A stretch of DNA of 64,000 nt from Salinigranum marinum (GTDB lineage Archaea > Halobacteriota > Halobacteria > Halobacteriales > Haloferacaceae): assembly GCF_024228675.1 (NCBI RefSeq), contig NZ_CP100461.1:620001-684000 (forward strand). The letters run 5' to 3'. The position numbers and the translations under genes are program-made. Positions 51,991 to 61,474 of this stretch are shown piece after piece. The notes under the pieces were generated by a model, which was given only the letters and a program-made list of their open reading frames with translations, was not told where the DNA came from and did not search any database. The stretch's first letter is position 1. Every line of letters begins with the position of its first letter.

Positions 51991-53571
51991 CTACGCGGGC
52001 CCGCCGACGCGCGGTCCGGCGACGACCACGCCGTCGTCACGGACGACGAACCGGACCTCGTCGTCCGCGAGTCGGGGGTCGAGCGTGACGTCGACGGAGG
52101 CCGTGCGGTTCGCGTCGACCGTCAGCACGTACACCTGAAGCACGCTCCGGTTCGACTGCGAGGTGACGTGGAGGGTGAGCTCCGAGCCGGGGGCGAGCGT
52201 GGTCTCGACCGCCACGGGGACGGGGTCGCCGTCGACGACGAACGACGGAGCCGGTCGGACGAACGAGACCTGACGGTCGACGACGGTGAACGTCGTCGTG
52301 AGGCTCCGGGGGGTGCTCACGGTGGGGTTCGCCGGCGTCAGCGACAGCGTCGCCGCGTGGGTGCCTCGTTCGAGCGCGCGTGTGTCGAAGACGACCGAGA
52401 GGGTGTCGCGTCGCTCGTCGAGGACGACCTCGTGGATCGCCGGCGAGACCGTCTCGGCCGTTCCGACCGAGCCATCACCACCGACTGGTGCGAGACGGAG
52501 GTCGAGCCCGTTGCCGAGCGCGCCGCTCCCGGCGAGACCGTACTCGACCGTGCCGACCGTCCGGCGGCCGTCGACCGAGACCGCCACGTCGTCGGCGCGC
52601 TCCGCCTTGGGGTTCGTCACCGGGAGCTCGACGACGAGCACGTCGCCCGCGGCGGCCGGTGGCGCGTCCGCGAGCGCGATCGAGAGGGTGCCCGACCGGG
52701 GGACCGTGACGTGTCTGATCGCCGGCGTGACGTCCACGTCGATCCGTCCGTCGCCGTCGGTGTCGTAGCCGACGGCGAGCGCGGCCTCCGAGACCCGGGC
52801 CAAGCCGCCCGGCATCCCGCCGTCGCCGGCGCCGTAGTCGAGTGTCACCGTCGACGGCGACCCGTTCACCGCGACGTCGTGCCGGACGACGTGCGTCGAT
52901 GCCGCCCCGGGCGCGCTCTCGGTCGCGTAGACGAGGTTCGCCGCCGGGGGAGCGTCGGGGCGTGCGACGCCGCCGAGGCCGCTCGCGTGGAACGTCACGA
53001 CCGCCCAGTCACCGTCGGCGACCGTCCGGTTCGGGGCGGTGAGCGCACGGAGGTCCGCTGGCCCCCCGGGACGGGCGTCCGCGGGGACCGCGTACGGGAC
53101 TGCGGCGTCGAAGCTGGCTGCCGTGAGTTCCAACTCGGCGGTGTCGTCGACCGGGCCGCTCAGCCGGAGGGCGTACGGTCCGGCGGCGAGCGGGGCGGGT
53201 CGCCGCGGCGACTCCCGGGAGACGCCGGCGATCCGGTCGTCACCGGCAGCCTCGTACGCGGGCCGTTCCGTGGCTCGCCAGCCGGCGAGGAACGTGTTGA
53301 GACGGACGACGACGTGACCGTCACCGTCGACGTCGACGGCGTCGACCTGGGCGTGGTACGCCGGCCCGGTGACCGTGAGGGTCGTCGTCGAACCGTTCGG
53401 CACGGAGAGGCCGAATCGAGCGACGTCACCCGCCTGTTGTTCGTAGGTGCCCGCGCCGAAGCCGGTCGCAGCGGTGTCGTTCGCTCCGACCGGCGACGCC
53501 ACCGCGGGTGCCAGGAGGCCCGTGAGAACCGCGACGCAGACGGCCATCACGAGGGCACGAGAACGATACAT
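51991..53571 (-). CDS. Secreted beta-rich surface protein (BGTF-like)
   Basis: The protein has 526 residues with a Sec-type signal peptide (RALVMAVCVAVLTGLLAPA). The mature part is made of repeated immunoglobulin-like or beta-sandwich strands, for example GDVARFGLSVPNGSTTTLTV, TVTLDYGAG, DTDGDGRIDVDVTPAI (a dockerin/EF-like DxDGDG calcium word) and FTVVDRQVSFVRPA. Similar haloarchaeal proteins carry a 'BGTF surface domain'. There is no C-terminal membrane anchor, so it is released or bound non-covalently. The start is supported by ggtcttacc about 27 nt upstream. Confidence 0.75.
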   Translation of the reverse strand: MYRSRALVMAVCVAVLTGLLAPAVASPVGANDTAATGFGAGTYEQQAGDVARFGLSVPNGSTTTLTVTGPAYHAQVDAVDVDGDGHVVVRLNTFLAGWRATERPAYEAAGDDRIAGVSRESPRRPAPLAAGPYALRLSGPVDDTAELELTAASFDAAVPYAVPADARPGGPADLRALTAPNRTVADGDWAVVTFHASGLGGVARPDAPPAANLVYATESAPGAASTHVVRHDVAVNGSPSTVTLDYGAGDGGMPGGLARVSEAALAVGYDTDGDGRIDVDVTPAIRHVTVPRSGTLSIALADAPPAAAGDVLVVELPVTNPKAERADDVAVSVDGRRTVGTVEYGLAGSGALGNGLDLRLAPVGGDGSVGTAETVSPAIHEVVLDERRDTLSVVFDTRALERGTHAATLSLTPANPTVSTPRSLTTTFTVVDRQVSFVRPAPSFVVDGDPVPVAVETTLAPGSELTLHVTSQSNRSVLQVYVLTVDANRTASVDVTLDPRLADDEVRFVVRDDGVVVAGPRVGGPA

Positions 53572-53820
53572 GGGGTTCCCTGTCGACCGACAGGTAAGAC
53601 CTTTGTGGGCCGAGTTTCGCGCCTGATTCCCTGGCGAGACACCGCGATCAGCTCGCCCGGGTGGCCAGGGAGTGCCGGGGCGTCGTCGAGCCGTGCACCT
53701 CAGCCTCGTCGCGACCGGACGGCCGACGGCCCCGCCCGCCCGTGTCGACGGCCGTCGACCCACACCGGTGTCAGCCCACGAACCACTAGTTTTACGCCGC
53801 AACAGTGTCGTACGAAGAGT

Positions 53821-55068
53821 ATGATTCGGTCCCTGCGACTACTCTGTGCCCTCCTGGTGGTCGTCGCCCTCCTCCCGGCGTCGACGCCGCTGGTCGGGAG
53901 CGCTGCTTCCGACGCGCCGGGCACCGCCACACAACCCGCACAGGTCCAGCCCCTCTCGGAGGAGAACACCACGAGCGTCCTGCTTCTCACCGGCGAGACG
54001 ACGACGGGCTACGCCGAGTCGGTCGTCGACATCGCGCCCGTCGTCGGGGCGGCGCGGGGGGTCGTCGGCATCGACCTGCGAGAGCGCGTCGTGCAGAACC
54101 GCCTCCGGGACGCCTCGACCGTCGACCGGCGGCGGCAGGTGCTCAGACAGGAGACGGAACGACTCGCCGAGGAGGTCGCCGACCTCCAGCGGGCCGAAGA
54201 GCGGGCCCTGGCGCGGTACGAGCGCGGCGAGATCTCCGCGGAGGAACTCCTCCGCGTCCTCGCGACGGTCGACACGGAGGCCCGACGGGCCGACGAACTC
54301 GTCTCGCTCCTCCAAGACGAGACGTCACAGGTCCAGTTCGTCTCGGCGACGGCGGACGAACTCCAGTCGCTGCAGGTCGAACTGGCGACGCTCTACGGCC
54401 CCGTCCGGGCGCACGCGGGGCAGGTGTTCCGCGGGGACGAAGCCCCGACGCGAGTCCACGTCACCGTCTCCGGCGAGGCCGTCGCGCTCTCGATGCTCCG
54501 TGGCGACACCTACATCAGGGAGGCCACCGACCCGGCGAACCTCGACGACGGGGCGTCGGACCAGTTCGCGTCGGAGGGAGAGGTCATCGATCGAATCGGC
54601 ACGCTGTACCCCTGGGCTTGGACGAGCGACACCTCCTCCGTTCGGACGTACACCAACTTCGAGAACGGCTTCTACCGCATCAGCGTTGATCACACGCACG
54701 GGCAGTTGACGAGCTACGTCGACGGGAGCACCCAGGACGTCTTCCGCGAGATCCAGTACAAGTCGGTCAGCCGGATGCCGAACGGTCGGCCCGTCACGGT
54801 CGAAGAGAACGGAACGACGCTCCGGGTGAACCAGAGCTTCGTCGGAGGCCCGATCCAGGTTCGAACGACGGACGCGACGACGGGAGACGCCGTCGACGGC
54901 GCGATCTCTCTCGACGGGGAACCCGCCGGCCGGACGGTCAACGGTCGCGCCTGGCTCCTCGGGCCGGCGGGCCAGTACGAGGTGACCGTCGCGACCGACG
55001 CGGGCAACGTGACCGCCACCGGGCAGGCGCTCCAGCCCGACCAGCCGGCGCAGGGCAGCGAACAGTGA
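53821..55068 (+). CDS. Secreted protein with coiled coil and PEGA-like C-terminal domain
   Basis: The protein has 415 residues. The signal peptide is SLRLLCALLVVVALLPAST. Residues about 95-190 form a coiled coil (VLRQETERLAEEVADLQRAE and ERGEISAEELLRVLATVD). A folded central part follows (YIREATDPANLDDGASDQF, YTNFENGFYRISVDHTHG), and the C-terminal 90 residues are a carboxypeptidase-regulatory-like beta domain (DATTGDAVDGAISLDGEPAG). No membrane anchor is visible. I recall haloarchaeal DUF7094/DUF7096-type secreted proteins as possibly related. It stands divergent from the gene ending at 51991; an agttttac box lies about 28 nt upstream. Confidence 0.7.
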   Translation: MIRSLRLLCALLVVVALLPASTPLVGSAASDAPGTATQPAQVQPLSEENTTSVLLLTGETTTGYAESVVDIAPVVGAARGVVGIDLRERVVQNRLRDASTVDRRRQVLRQETERLAEEVADLQRAEERALARYERGEISAEELLRVLATVDTEARRADELVSLLQDETSQVQFVSATADELQSLQVELATLYGPVRAHAGQVFRGDEAPTRVHVTVSGEAVALSMLRGDTYIREATDPANLDDGASDQFASEGEVIDRIGTLYPWAWTSDTSSVRTYTNFENGFYRISVDHTHGQLTSYVDGSTQDVFREIQYKSVSRMPNGRPVTVEENGTTLRVNQSFVGGPIQVRTTDATTGDAVDGAISLDGEPAGRTVNGRAWLLGPAGQYEVTVATDAGNVTATGQALQPDQPAQGSEQ

Positions 55069-55116
55069 ACGCCGGGATAACAGCCCTCTCCGGGGTCGCT
55101 ACTCCCGACGGCGCGT

Positions 55117-57864
55117 TCAGCGCCGGCGACGCGGGCGCCACGATCGGACGGCGAGTGCGGTAACGACGATCACGACCGCACCGATACCAGAACCCACCCC
55201 GAGTCCGGGGAACCTCGTCGACGACGTCGACGAGGCGGTCGCGGCCGTGGTCGTCGTCGGCCCGGTCCGCGCCTCGCTCTCCGTCGTCGTCGCCGCGCCG
55301 GCGGGAGTCGACGTCGCGCCGGCAGGAGTCGACGTCGCCTCCCCCGTCGTCGAGACCTCGGCCGGTGTCGACCCGCCCGCCGCCGAGTTCGACCCCGGTG
55401 TCACGTCCTCGGCGACGGTCACCGCGGCCGAGTCCCTGGCCGCCCCGTCGTCGGCGGCGAGGCGGTACGACCCCGTTTGGACCCCCGAGAGGTCGAGCGT
55501 CGCGTTCCAGGTCCCGTTCGTCACCGGGGCTTCGGCGGTGCGCGCGGCCGTCCCGTCGCCGCCGATCAGTTCGACGAACACCGTCGTGCCGTCCTCGGCG
55601 GTCGACTGGCCCGAGACCGGCACGGCCGCGGCTGGGAGCGGGTCGCCGTCGGTCGGCGTCGACACCGACACCGACGGATCGACGCCCGTGACGTTGACCC
55701 GGGCGATCGGATCGTCGGAGCCGGGCTGTGTGTACGCATCGAGGAGTGTTGCGACGGCGGCCGACCGGGTCTCGCGGCCCGAGAGGAGTTCGTCGGGCGA
55801 CGGACCGGAGCCGTCGGCGTACGCGAACGCGCCGTCGCGGCCCTGGTCGACGACGACGAACGTGTGAACCCCTCGCGTCTCGATCCCGTCGATCGTCTCC
55901 TCGAAGCCGTCCGCGGAGGCGTCGACGGTGCGGGCGTCGACCGTCCCGCGCGGACCGACGTGGTACAGCCGCGGGTCGTCACGCCCGGCAACGGCCGCTC
56001 CCGAGAGCGTGAACTCGTCCGTGCCGGTCGCCGCGAGGGTGGTTCGTGACGCGACGAGCGAGAGCGCGCCCTCGACGGTCGTGAGCGTGGCCGACTCCCG
56101 CGGATCGAGTTCCCGGAGCGTCTCGGAGTCGATCGGCTCGGTCCCCCCGAGTCGCGCCGGATCGGGGTCCCCGACGGCGACGACGCGGTACGTCTCCGGC
56201 AGGTCGACGACCGCCGACGTGTCGACGTCCGTCTCCCACGTTCCGTCGCCCGCGACCTCGGGTTCTGCGAGCGTCTCCGCGTCGGCATCGTCGTACAGCG
56301 GGACGTACGCCCCGTCGACCGCCGCGTACAGTTTCACCCGCTCGCTCTCCGGTGCCGTTCCAGTGACTGTGACGTCGTCGCCGACCGCCGTGGGCGGGGG
56401 CGACGCGACCGTGACGGCCCGTTCCTCGACGGTGAGCGTGACGTCGTCCTCGACAGGGGCGTCGATCTCCGGCGCGCTCTCCACGTCGACCGAGTCGCTG
56501 ACGAGTCGATCCGTTCGAAGCCGGACTTCGGAGATCCCGTCGTCGTCGAGCGCCACCACGGCGTAGAGGACGTTCGCGTCGGTGTCGACCCCGACGGACT
56601 GGACCTGGCCCGTTCGGTCGAACACCTCGCGGGCGGTGGCCGTGTTGAGCAGTTCTCCGGCCCGAAGCGCCGTCCCCGAGAGCCGGAGGTAGCGCACGTC
56701 GCCGGGCGCGCCGGCCACCGCGACGATCGTGTTCTCCCCCCTGACGACCCGCGTCTTGGAGAGCGTGACGGCCTTCTCGGGGTCGCGGATCCGGAACGGG
56801 ACGGTCCGCGAGGCGTTGTCGAGGTCGTCGGCCCCCTCGGCCGTCACCTCGTACCGGCCGACGGGCAGATCGCGCACGTCCAGTGCGACCGTCCCACCGG
56901 ACGCCGTGATCGTCGGCGACGCCGTGAGTTGCTCGGTGACGTCGAGTCCGTCTGAGTCGTCGACGGAGACCGTCACGTTCTCCGCGTCGTCGAAGGTGAA
57001 CCCGGCTTCGACGGTCAGCGTGTCGGTCCCCTGTGGGACGGACCGGTTCGTCACGTCGGGCGCGGACGTCGACGCACCTGCGTACAGCGAGAGGTCGGTC
57101 ACGCGCGGCCGCCGGACGAAGACGACGGGGTCGTCAGCCGCCGACGAGAGCGCGTACGATCCCGGTACGAACCGGTTCGCCGCGGTGACGTCGACCGAGA
57201 GCGTCGTATCGGTCGCCGCGACGACGCCGTCGGCGTCGCCACCGACGCCGTAGAACTGCTGGCTCTCGCCCGCCGCGTTCGCGCCGTCGAGCCCCGTCAC
57301 GTCGACGCCTCGTTCGCCGAGGTAGAGCGTCCCCTCCGTGCCGGTGACGCTCCGGTCGCTGCCGGGAGCGGCCGCGGTGATCTCGCCGACTGCGGTCGTC
57401 ACGTCCGCCGTCCCGTCCGCGTCGGCGTCGACCCGAGCGGAGACGTCGAACGTCCCGGTTCGGTCGACGGCGACGCCGTCGACCGCGAGGCGGACCGTCA
57501 GCGTCTCCTCCGTGCTGCCGGCGTCGTCGTCCCAGGTGACCGAGACGGTCCCAGCGTCGGCGTCGACGGCCCCGGAGACGTCGGTCGCGTTCGGCGTCGC
57601 GACGCTGCTCGTGACGCTCGCCCCCGACAGATCGACCGCGTCGGGCAGTTCGACGGTGACGCGTCCGTCGGTGGTCCCGTCGCCGGTGTTCACGCCCGTG
57701 ACCGGTACCTCGATCGACAGCGTCGTCGGGACGCCGGTCTCGACAGTCGATGGGGTGATCGACGACTCGCCGATCCCCGCCGCGGCACCGAGTCCCGGTG
57801 CGGCGGCGACGGTGACGAGCGCCACGACGAGGACGACGCCGCTGACGGCGCTTCCCCGGGTCAT
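55117..57864 (-). CDS. Large surface glycoprotein-like protein with PGF-CTERM-like anchor
   Basis: The protein has 915 residues. A signal peptide (VSGVVLVVALVTVAAAPG) is followed by many beta-sandwich repeats, for example STVETGVPTTLSIEVPVTGV, DLPVGRYEVTAEGADDLDN and SGVQTGSYRLAADDGAARD. A Thr/Ser/Ala/Pro-rich stalk follows (repeated STPAGA). The end is FPGLGVGSGIGAVVIVVTAL with a basic tail, a variant of the PGF-CTERM sorting signal that archaeosortase A processes. Parts resemble the DUF3821-type region of haloarchaeal surface proteins. It is probably S-layer-linked. No TATA box lies near the ATG; atttatac is about 115 nt upstream. Confidence 0.78.
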   Translation of the reverse strand: MTRGSAVSGVVLVVALVTVAAAPGLGAAAGIGESSITPSTVETGVPTTLSIEVPVTGVNTGDGTTDGRVTVELPDAVDLSGASVTSSVATPNATDVSGAVDADAGTVSVTWDDDAGSTEETLTVRLAVDGVAVDRTGTFDVSARVDADADGTADVTTAVGEITAAAPGSDRSVTGTEGTLYLGERGVDVTGLDGANAAGESQQFYGVGGDADGVVAATDTTLSVDVTAANRFVPGSYALSSAADDPVVFVRRPRVTDLSLYAGASTSAPDVTNRSVPQGTDTLTVEAGFTFDDAENVTVSVDDSDGLDVTEQLTASPTITASGGTVALDVRDLPVGRYEVTAEGADDLDNASRTVPFRIRDPEKAVTLSKTRVVRGENTIVAVAGAPGDVRYLRLSGTALRAGELLNTATAREVFDRTGQVQSVGVDTDANVLYAVVALDDDGISEVRLRTDRLVSDSVDVESAPEIDAPVEDDVTLTVEERAVTVASPPPTAVGDDVTVTGTAPESERVKLYAAVDGAYVPLYDDADAETLAEPEVAGDGTWETDVDTSAVVDLPETYRVVAVGDPDPARLGGTEPIDSETLRELDPRESATLTTVEGALSLVASRTTLAATGTDEFTLSGAAVAGRDDPRLYHVGPRGTVDARTVDASADGFEETIDGIETRGVHTFVVVDQGRDGAFAYADGSGPSPDELLSGRETRSAAVATLLDAYTQPGSDDPIARVNVTGVDPSVSVSTPTDGDPLPAAAVPVSGQSTAEDGTTVFVELIGGDGTAARTAEAPVTNGTWNATLDLSGVQTGSYRLAADDGAARDSAAVTVAEDVTPGSNSAAGGSTPAEVSTTGEATSTPAGATSTPAGAATTTESEARTGPTTTTAATASSTSSTRFPGLGVGSGIGAVVIVVTALAVRSWRPRRRR

Positions 57865-58181
57865 CGGTGCGCCCGCCGTCGCGACCGGCCCGCGATCGGT
57901 TGGCGATCACTGGGAGGGTCACTCCCTGGAACGAGGTTGAAAGTCAACATTGATTGTAGTAACACAAACACAGTTGTATAAATGGTGGGGAAGCGGATCG
58001 AGACGTCCGTCTGCTCGTGGCGGTACGATCGACGACCGAGAGTCCACAGGGACGTCGGTTCGGTTGTATCGCCACTGGCGGACGTACTCGAACCCGACCC
58101 GACAAATCGCGAAGAGTATCGACCCGGTGGTCGGCCGTCCCCGTCTCCGGGGCGAGCGTCCCCGTCGGCGTGCGCAGCGAG
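57865..58181. other. Non-coding stretch of about 320 bp with AT-rich core
   Basis: The AT-rich core (57940-57985) includes a tttatacaa-type TATA box on the minus strand and is the likely promoter of the surface protein gene, giving a leader of about 85-90 nt. I see no gene. Confidence 0.5.
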
Positions 58182-58745
58182 TCAGAACGAGTCGACCGAC
58201 CGGTACGCCACGCCGGCGCGTTCGGCGGTCGTCCGGTCCCGTGGCGAGTCGCCGACGAACACCGCACGGTTGGGGGCGATGTCGACCGACCGGAGCGTCG
58301 CCAAGAGCGGTTCGGGATCCGGCTTGCGCGTCGCGACCGTGTCGCGCCCCACGACGGCGTCGACGCCGTCCCGGAGGTCGTGCGTTTCGAGGGCGATCCG
58401 GACGCTCGCCTCGCAGTTGAGCGAGCAGACGCCGACGGGGGTGTCGTGGTCGAGGAGTCGGTCAGCCAGCGGGAGTCGGTGGGAGTCCCGCGCGCCAGTC
58501 CGTTCGTGGTCGGCGATGACGGCCTCGATCTCGGCCCGGAGTCCACGCTCGTCCGCGAGGTCGAGCATCGCCCAGAGGTCGTACCCGGCGGCGTCGACGC
58601 CGTGTGTCTCGAAACGCGCGGCGGCGTCGCGGGCGACGGCGTCCCAGTCGACGACGAGACGGACGAGCGTCCCGTCGAGATCGTAGACGACCGCGTCGAA
58701 CGAGTCGAGCGTCCGGGCTTCGGCCGTGAGATCGGAGTCGGTCAC
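58182..58745 (-). CDS. HAD superfamily hydrolase (phosphoglycolate phosphatase-like)
   Basis: The protein has 187 residues. HAD motifs are all present: VVYDLDGTLVRL (nucleophile Asp), VCSLNCEASV in the Ser/Thr position, Lys in RKPDPEPLLATL and FVGDSPRDRTTAERAG. The N-terminal 15 residues are a small leader. Reaction unknown; probably a small phosphate ester. The GTG at 58743-58745 serves as start. It lies 76 bp after the acyl-CoA dehydrogenase end region, which runs the same way. Confidence 0.88.
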   Translation of the reverse strand: MTDSDLTAEARTLDSFDAVVYDLDGTLVRLVVDWDAVARDAAARFETHGVDAAGYDLWAMLDLADERGLRAEIEAVIADHERTGARDSHRLPLADRLLDHDTPVGVCSLNCEASVRIALETHDLRDGVDAVVGRDTVATRKPDPEPLLATLRSVDIAPNRAVFVGDSPRDRTTAERAGVAYRSVDSF

Positions 58746-58822
58746 TACCTCGTCGCAGGGGCGACGGGAGCAAGAGCGCTTCGTTCGCCGGGTTCGGCCG
58801 TGCCCTCCGCCCCATCCACCCG

Positions 58823-59965
58823 TCAGTCGACGACGCCGCGGGCGATGATCTCCTTCTGTATCTCGGAGGTCCCCTCGTAGATGGTGAGGATCTTCGCGTC
58901 GCGATAGAACCGTTCGACGGGGAAGTCGGTGGTGTAGCCGTACCCGCCGTGGACCTGGACCGCCTCGTTACAGACGTCGACGGCCGCCTCGCTGGCGAAG
59001 TACTTCGCCATCGACGCCGCGATCCGGGGGTCCGCGCCGGCGTCGGCCTGGCGGGCCGCCTCGTAGACGAGCAGCCGCGAGGCGTGGACCCGCGTGGCCA
59101 TGTCGGCGAGTTTGTGCCGGACGGCCTGGATGTCGGCGATCGGGCCGTCGAACTGCTCGCGCTGGTTGGCGTAGGCGACCGCCTCGTCGAGGGCGGCCTG
59201 CGAGAGCCCGACCGCCTGCGCCGCGATCCCGATCCGACCCCCGGTGAGGATGTGAAACGCCGCAGATAGGCCCTTCCCCTCCGGTGTCAGGCGGTTCTCG
59301 GCCGGTATCTTGACCTCGTCGAACGTCAGGGCCGTCGTGTCCGAGGCCCGGAGCCCCAGTTTGTGCTCTTTCGGCCCGACCTCGATGCCCGCCGACTTCG
59401 GGACGAGAAACTGCGTCACCGAGCCGGGGTCGTCGGGATCCGTCCTGGCGAAGACGATACACACCTCGCCGCGCTCGCCGTTCGTGATCCACTGCTTCTC
59501 GCCCGTGATGACGTACTCATCTCCCTCCCTCCTCGCGACCGTCGTCATCTCGGCGGGGTTCGATCCCGCACCCGGCTCCGAGAGCGCGAACATCCCGACC
59601 GGACGGCCCGCGGCCATGTCGGGGAGGTACCGCTCCTTCAGGCGCTCGCCACCGAACTCGGCGATGCACGACGTCGCCAGACAGTGGACCGATAGCGCCG
59701 TCGCCACCGCGAGTTGCCCGTAGGCGACCTCCTCGTTGACGACGCTGTAGGTGAGGCGGTCGACGTCGAAGCCGCCGTACCGCTCCGGCGTCGTGAGCCC
59801 CGTCAGATCGAGGTCCGCGAGCCCGTCCCACACCGCCTCGGGGAACGTCTCGGTCGCGTCCGACTCCCGCGCCGTCGGCCGGATCTCCTCGACGGCGAAC
59901 TCGCGGACGAGGTCGCGGATCGCCCGCTGTTCCTCGGAGAGTGTGCCCGTCGTTGCCAGTGCCAT
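58823..59965 (-). CDS. Acyl-CoA dehydrogenase
   Basis: This FAD enzyme catalyses the first step of beta-oxidation, or the same reaction on branched-chain acyl-CoAs. It has 380 residues. It shows FALSEPGAGSNPAEMTT and KQWITNGERGEV (FAD-binding), ILTGGRIGIAAQAVGLSQAA, and at the end QVHGGYGYTTDFPVERFYRD with IYEGTSEIQ, where the Glu is catalytic. The start at ATG 59963-59965 is supported by ggtttttctt about 27 nt upstream; a longer frame upstream is rejected. Confidence 0.95.
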   Translation of the reverse strand: MALATTGTLSEEQRAIRDLVREFAVEEIRPTARESDATETFPEAVWDGLADLDLTGLTTPERYGGFDVDRLTYSVVNEEVAYGQLAVATALSVHCLATSCIAEFGGERLKERYLPDMAAGRPVGMFALSEPGAGSNPAEMTTVARREGDEYVITGEKQWITNGERGEVCIVFARTDPDDPGSVTQFLVPKSAGIEVGPKEHKLGLRASDTTALTFDEVKIPAENRLTPEGKGLSAAFHILTGGRIGIAAQAVGLSQAALDEAVAYANQREQFDGPIADIQAVRHKLADMATRVHASRLLVYEAARQADAGADPRIAASMAKYFASEAAVDVCNEAVQVHGGYGYTTDFPVERFYRDAKILTIYEGTSEIQKEIIARGVVD

Positions 59966-60115
59966 GTGGCTCCCACGCAACCGGGCGAAGAAAAACCTGC
60001 GCCCGTCCTGTCGGACGTCGGCGACACGACCGGAACCACAAGATATCGTCACACGTCAACGTGACTTACGGAACGCGCACGACTATAATCGTGGATGTCT
60101 GACTGTCACGTATCC

Positions 60116-61453
60116 ATGCAGTGGCGTACCCTACTGACTGTCACGTTGGTCGTCGTCGCGTCGCTCGCCGGCGCGTCGGGACCGGTCGGAGCACAGTCTC
60201 AGTCCGAGTCGGAGCTGGTCACGCTGACGGTCGAACTGGTGGTCCCCTCCTCGAACCAGCGGGTCGGCGGCGCGGAGCTCGTCGCCCGCTGGGACGGCGG
60301 ACAGACGACCGCCACGACCGCGTCGAACGGCCGCGCGTTCCTCGACGTCCCGGAGGCGGCGACCGTCGAGATCACGATCGGCGACTCCGACTACACACGG
60401 AACGAGCCCTACCGCATCCGCGTCGCAACCGAGCGGGAACACACCATCGAGGTCGCCCGGAAGGCGGAGCTCGACGTCGTCGTCCGCGACGCCGAGGGTC
60501 CCGTCGGGGACGCCCGCGTCGTGCTCCGGCAGGACGACCTCGCGGTCGCGACCGGGCGGACGGATTCGAGTGGGCGGTTCCAGAGCGGGACCGTCGCGCA
60601 GGGCCGGTACACGCTCTCCGTCGTGCGTCCGGGCTACTACCGGACGACGACGGACATCGTCGTCGCCGGCTCGCCCGAACAGACCGTCAACATCGAGAGC
60701 GGCCGGGTCGACTACGACATCGCCGTCGAGGATCCCCACTTCGACCCCGCCCAACCGGTCGCGAACGCGACCGTCTCGATCGAGGGCGTCGGGAACCGCA
60801 CCACGGACGAACGCGGAGCCGTCGGCACGCTCGTCCCGGTGAACAGCGACGTCCGCGTCCGGGTCTCGAAGGCGGGCTACGGGACCGTGACCGAGACGAT
60901 CACCGTCAACGAGAGCGAGGGATCGGCGTCGTTCTCGCTCAGCCGTGAGCCGTCGCTGTCGCTCACCACACTGAACGAGCGGGTCGTGGTCGGCGAGGTC
61001 GTCGCCGTGGAGGTGACGAACGCCTACGGCGAACCCGCCGGGGGTGTCGCGCTCCTCCTCGACGGCGAACGCGTGGGACAGACCGACTCTGGCGGCGAGG
61101 CAGCCGTCCGGATCGAGGAGGCCGGCGACCACGAACTCCGTGCGCGCCGCGGCGAGGCGACCTCGACGGCGGTGACCGTCCGCGGCGTCGGCGAAGGGTC
61201 GACGGGGGCCGCGGAGACGGACGCCGATGTCGTGACGACCGGTGTCGATACGGCGGCACCCGCCGGGGACGGGGGCTTCGGCCTGCGGTCGCTCGCCCCG
61301 TTCGCCGTGCTCGCGGCGCTCGGCGTCGTGCTCGCGCTCGTCCTCCTCCGGCGGCGACGTGGGCAAGACGAGTGGACGGAGGGCGGGACCGACGACGAGT
61401 GGACAGAGGGTGGAGTCGACGAGGAGTGGACGGAGGGCGGGGAAGACGAGTAG
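60116..61453 (+). CDS. Membrane-anchored surface protein with carboxypeptidase-regulatory-like repeats and EWTEGG tail
   Basis: The protein has 445 residues. A signal peptide (TLLTVTLVVVASLAGASG) leads into three or four carboxypeptidase-regulatory/PEGA-like beta modules, for example SNQRVGGAELVARWDGGQTT, GDARVVLRQDDLAVATGRTD and GYYRTTTDIVV. A single helix lies near residues 390-415 (LAPFAVLAALGVVLALVLL) followed by RRRR, so the last 25 residues are inside the cell. They are three tandem nine-residue units (DEWTEGGTD, DEWTEGGVD, EEWTEGGED). Function unknown. An actataatcg box lies about 35 nt before the ATG. Confidence 0.8.
   Translation: MQWRTLLTVTLVVVASLAGASGPVGAQSQSESELVTLTVELVVPSSNQRVGGAELVARWDGGQTTATTASNGRAFLDVPEAATVEITIGDSDYTRNEPYRIRVATEREHTIEVARKAELDVVVRDAEGPVGDARVVLRQDDLAVATGRTDSSGRFQSGTVAQGRYTLSVVRPGYYRTTTDIVVAGSPEQTVNIESGRVDYDIAVEDPHFDPAQPVANATVSIEGVGNRTTDERGAVGTLVPVNSDVRVRVSKAGYGTVTETITVNESEGSASFSLSREPSLSLTTLNERVVVGEVVAVEVTNAYGEPAGGVALLLDGERVGQTDSGGEAAVRIEEAGDHELRARRGEATSTAVTVRGVGEGSTGAAETDADVVTTGVDTAAPAGDGGFGLRSLAPFAVLAALGVVLALVLLRRRRGQDEWTEGGTDDEWTEGGVDEEWTEGGEDE
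61367..61447 (+). repeat. Three tandem 27-bp repeats coding DEWTEGG units
   Basis: Units at 61367-61393, 61394-61420 and 61421-61447 differ by only a few bases (for example acg/aca and ggcggg/ggtgga). They encode nine-residue acidic, Trp-containing units at the cytoplasmic end of a membrane protein. Confidence 0.8.
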
Positions 61454-61474
61454 CCCGTCGTCACGACCGCCCGC

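Noticed and set aside
51925-53800. Plus-strand open frame running through the secreted protein gene and into the 53821 gene
   Set aside because: Only the part from 53821 has a signal peptide, promoter and domain structure; the upstream part is antisense to the gene at 51991-53571.
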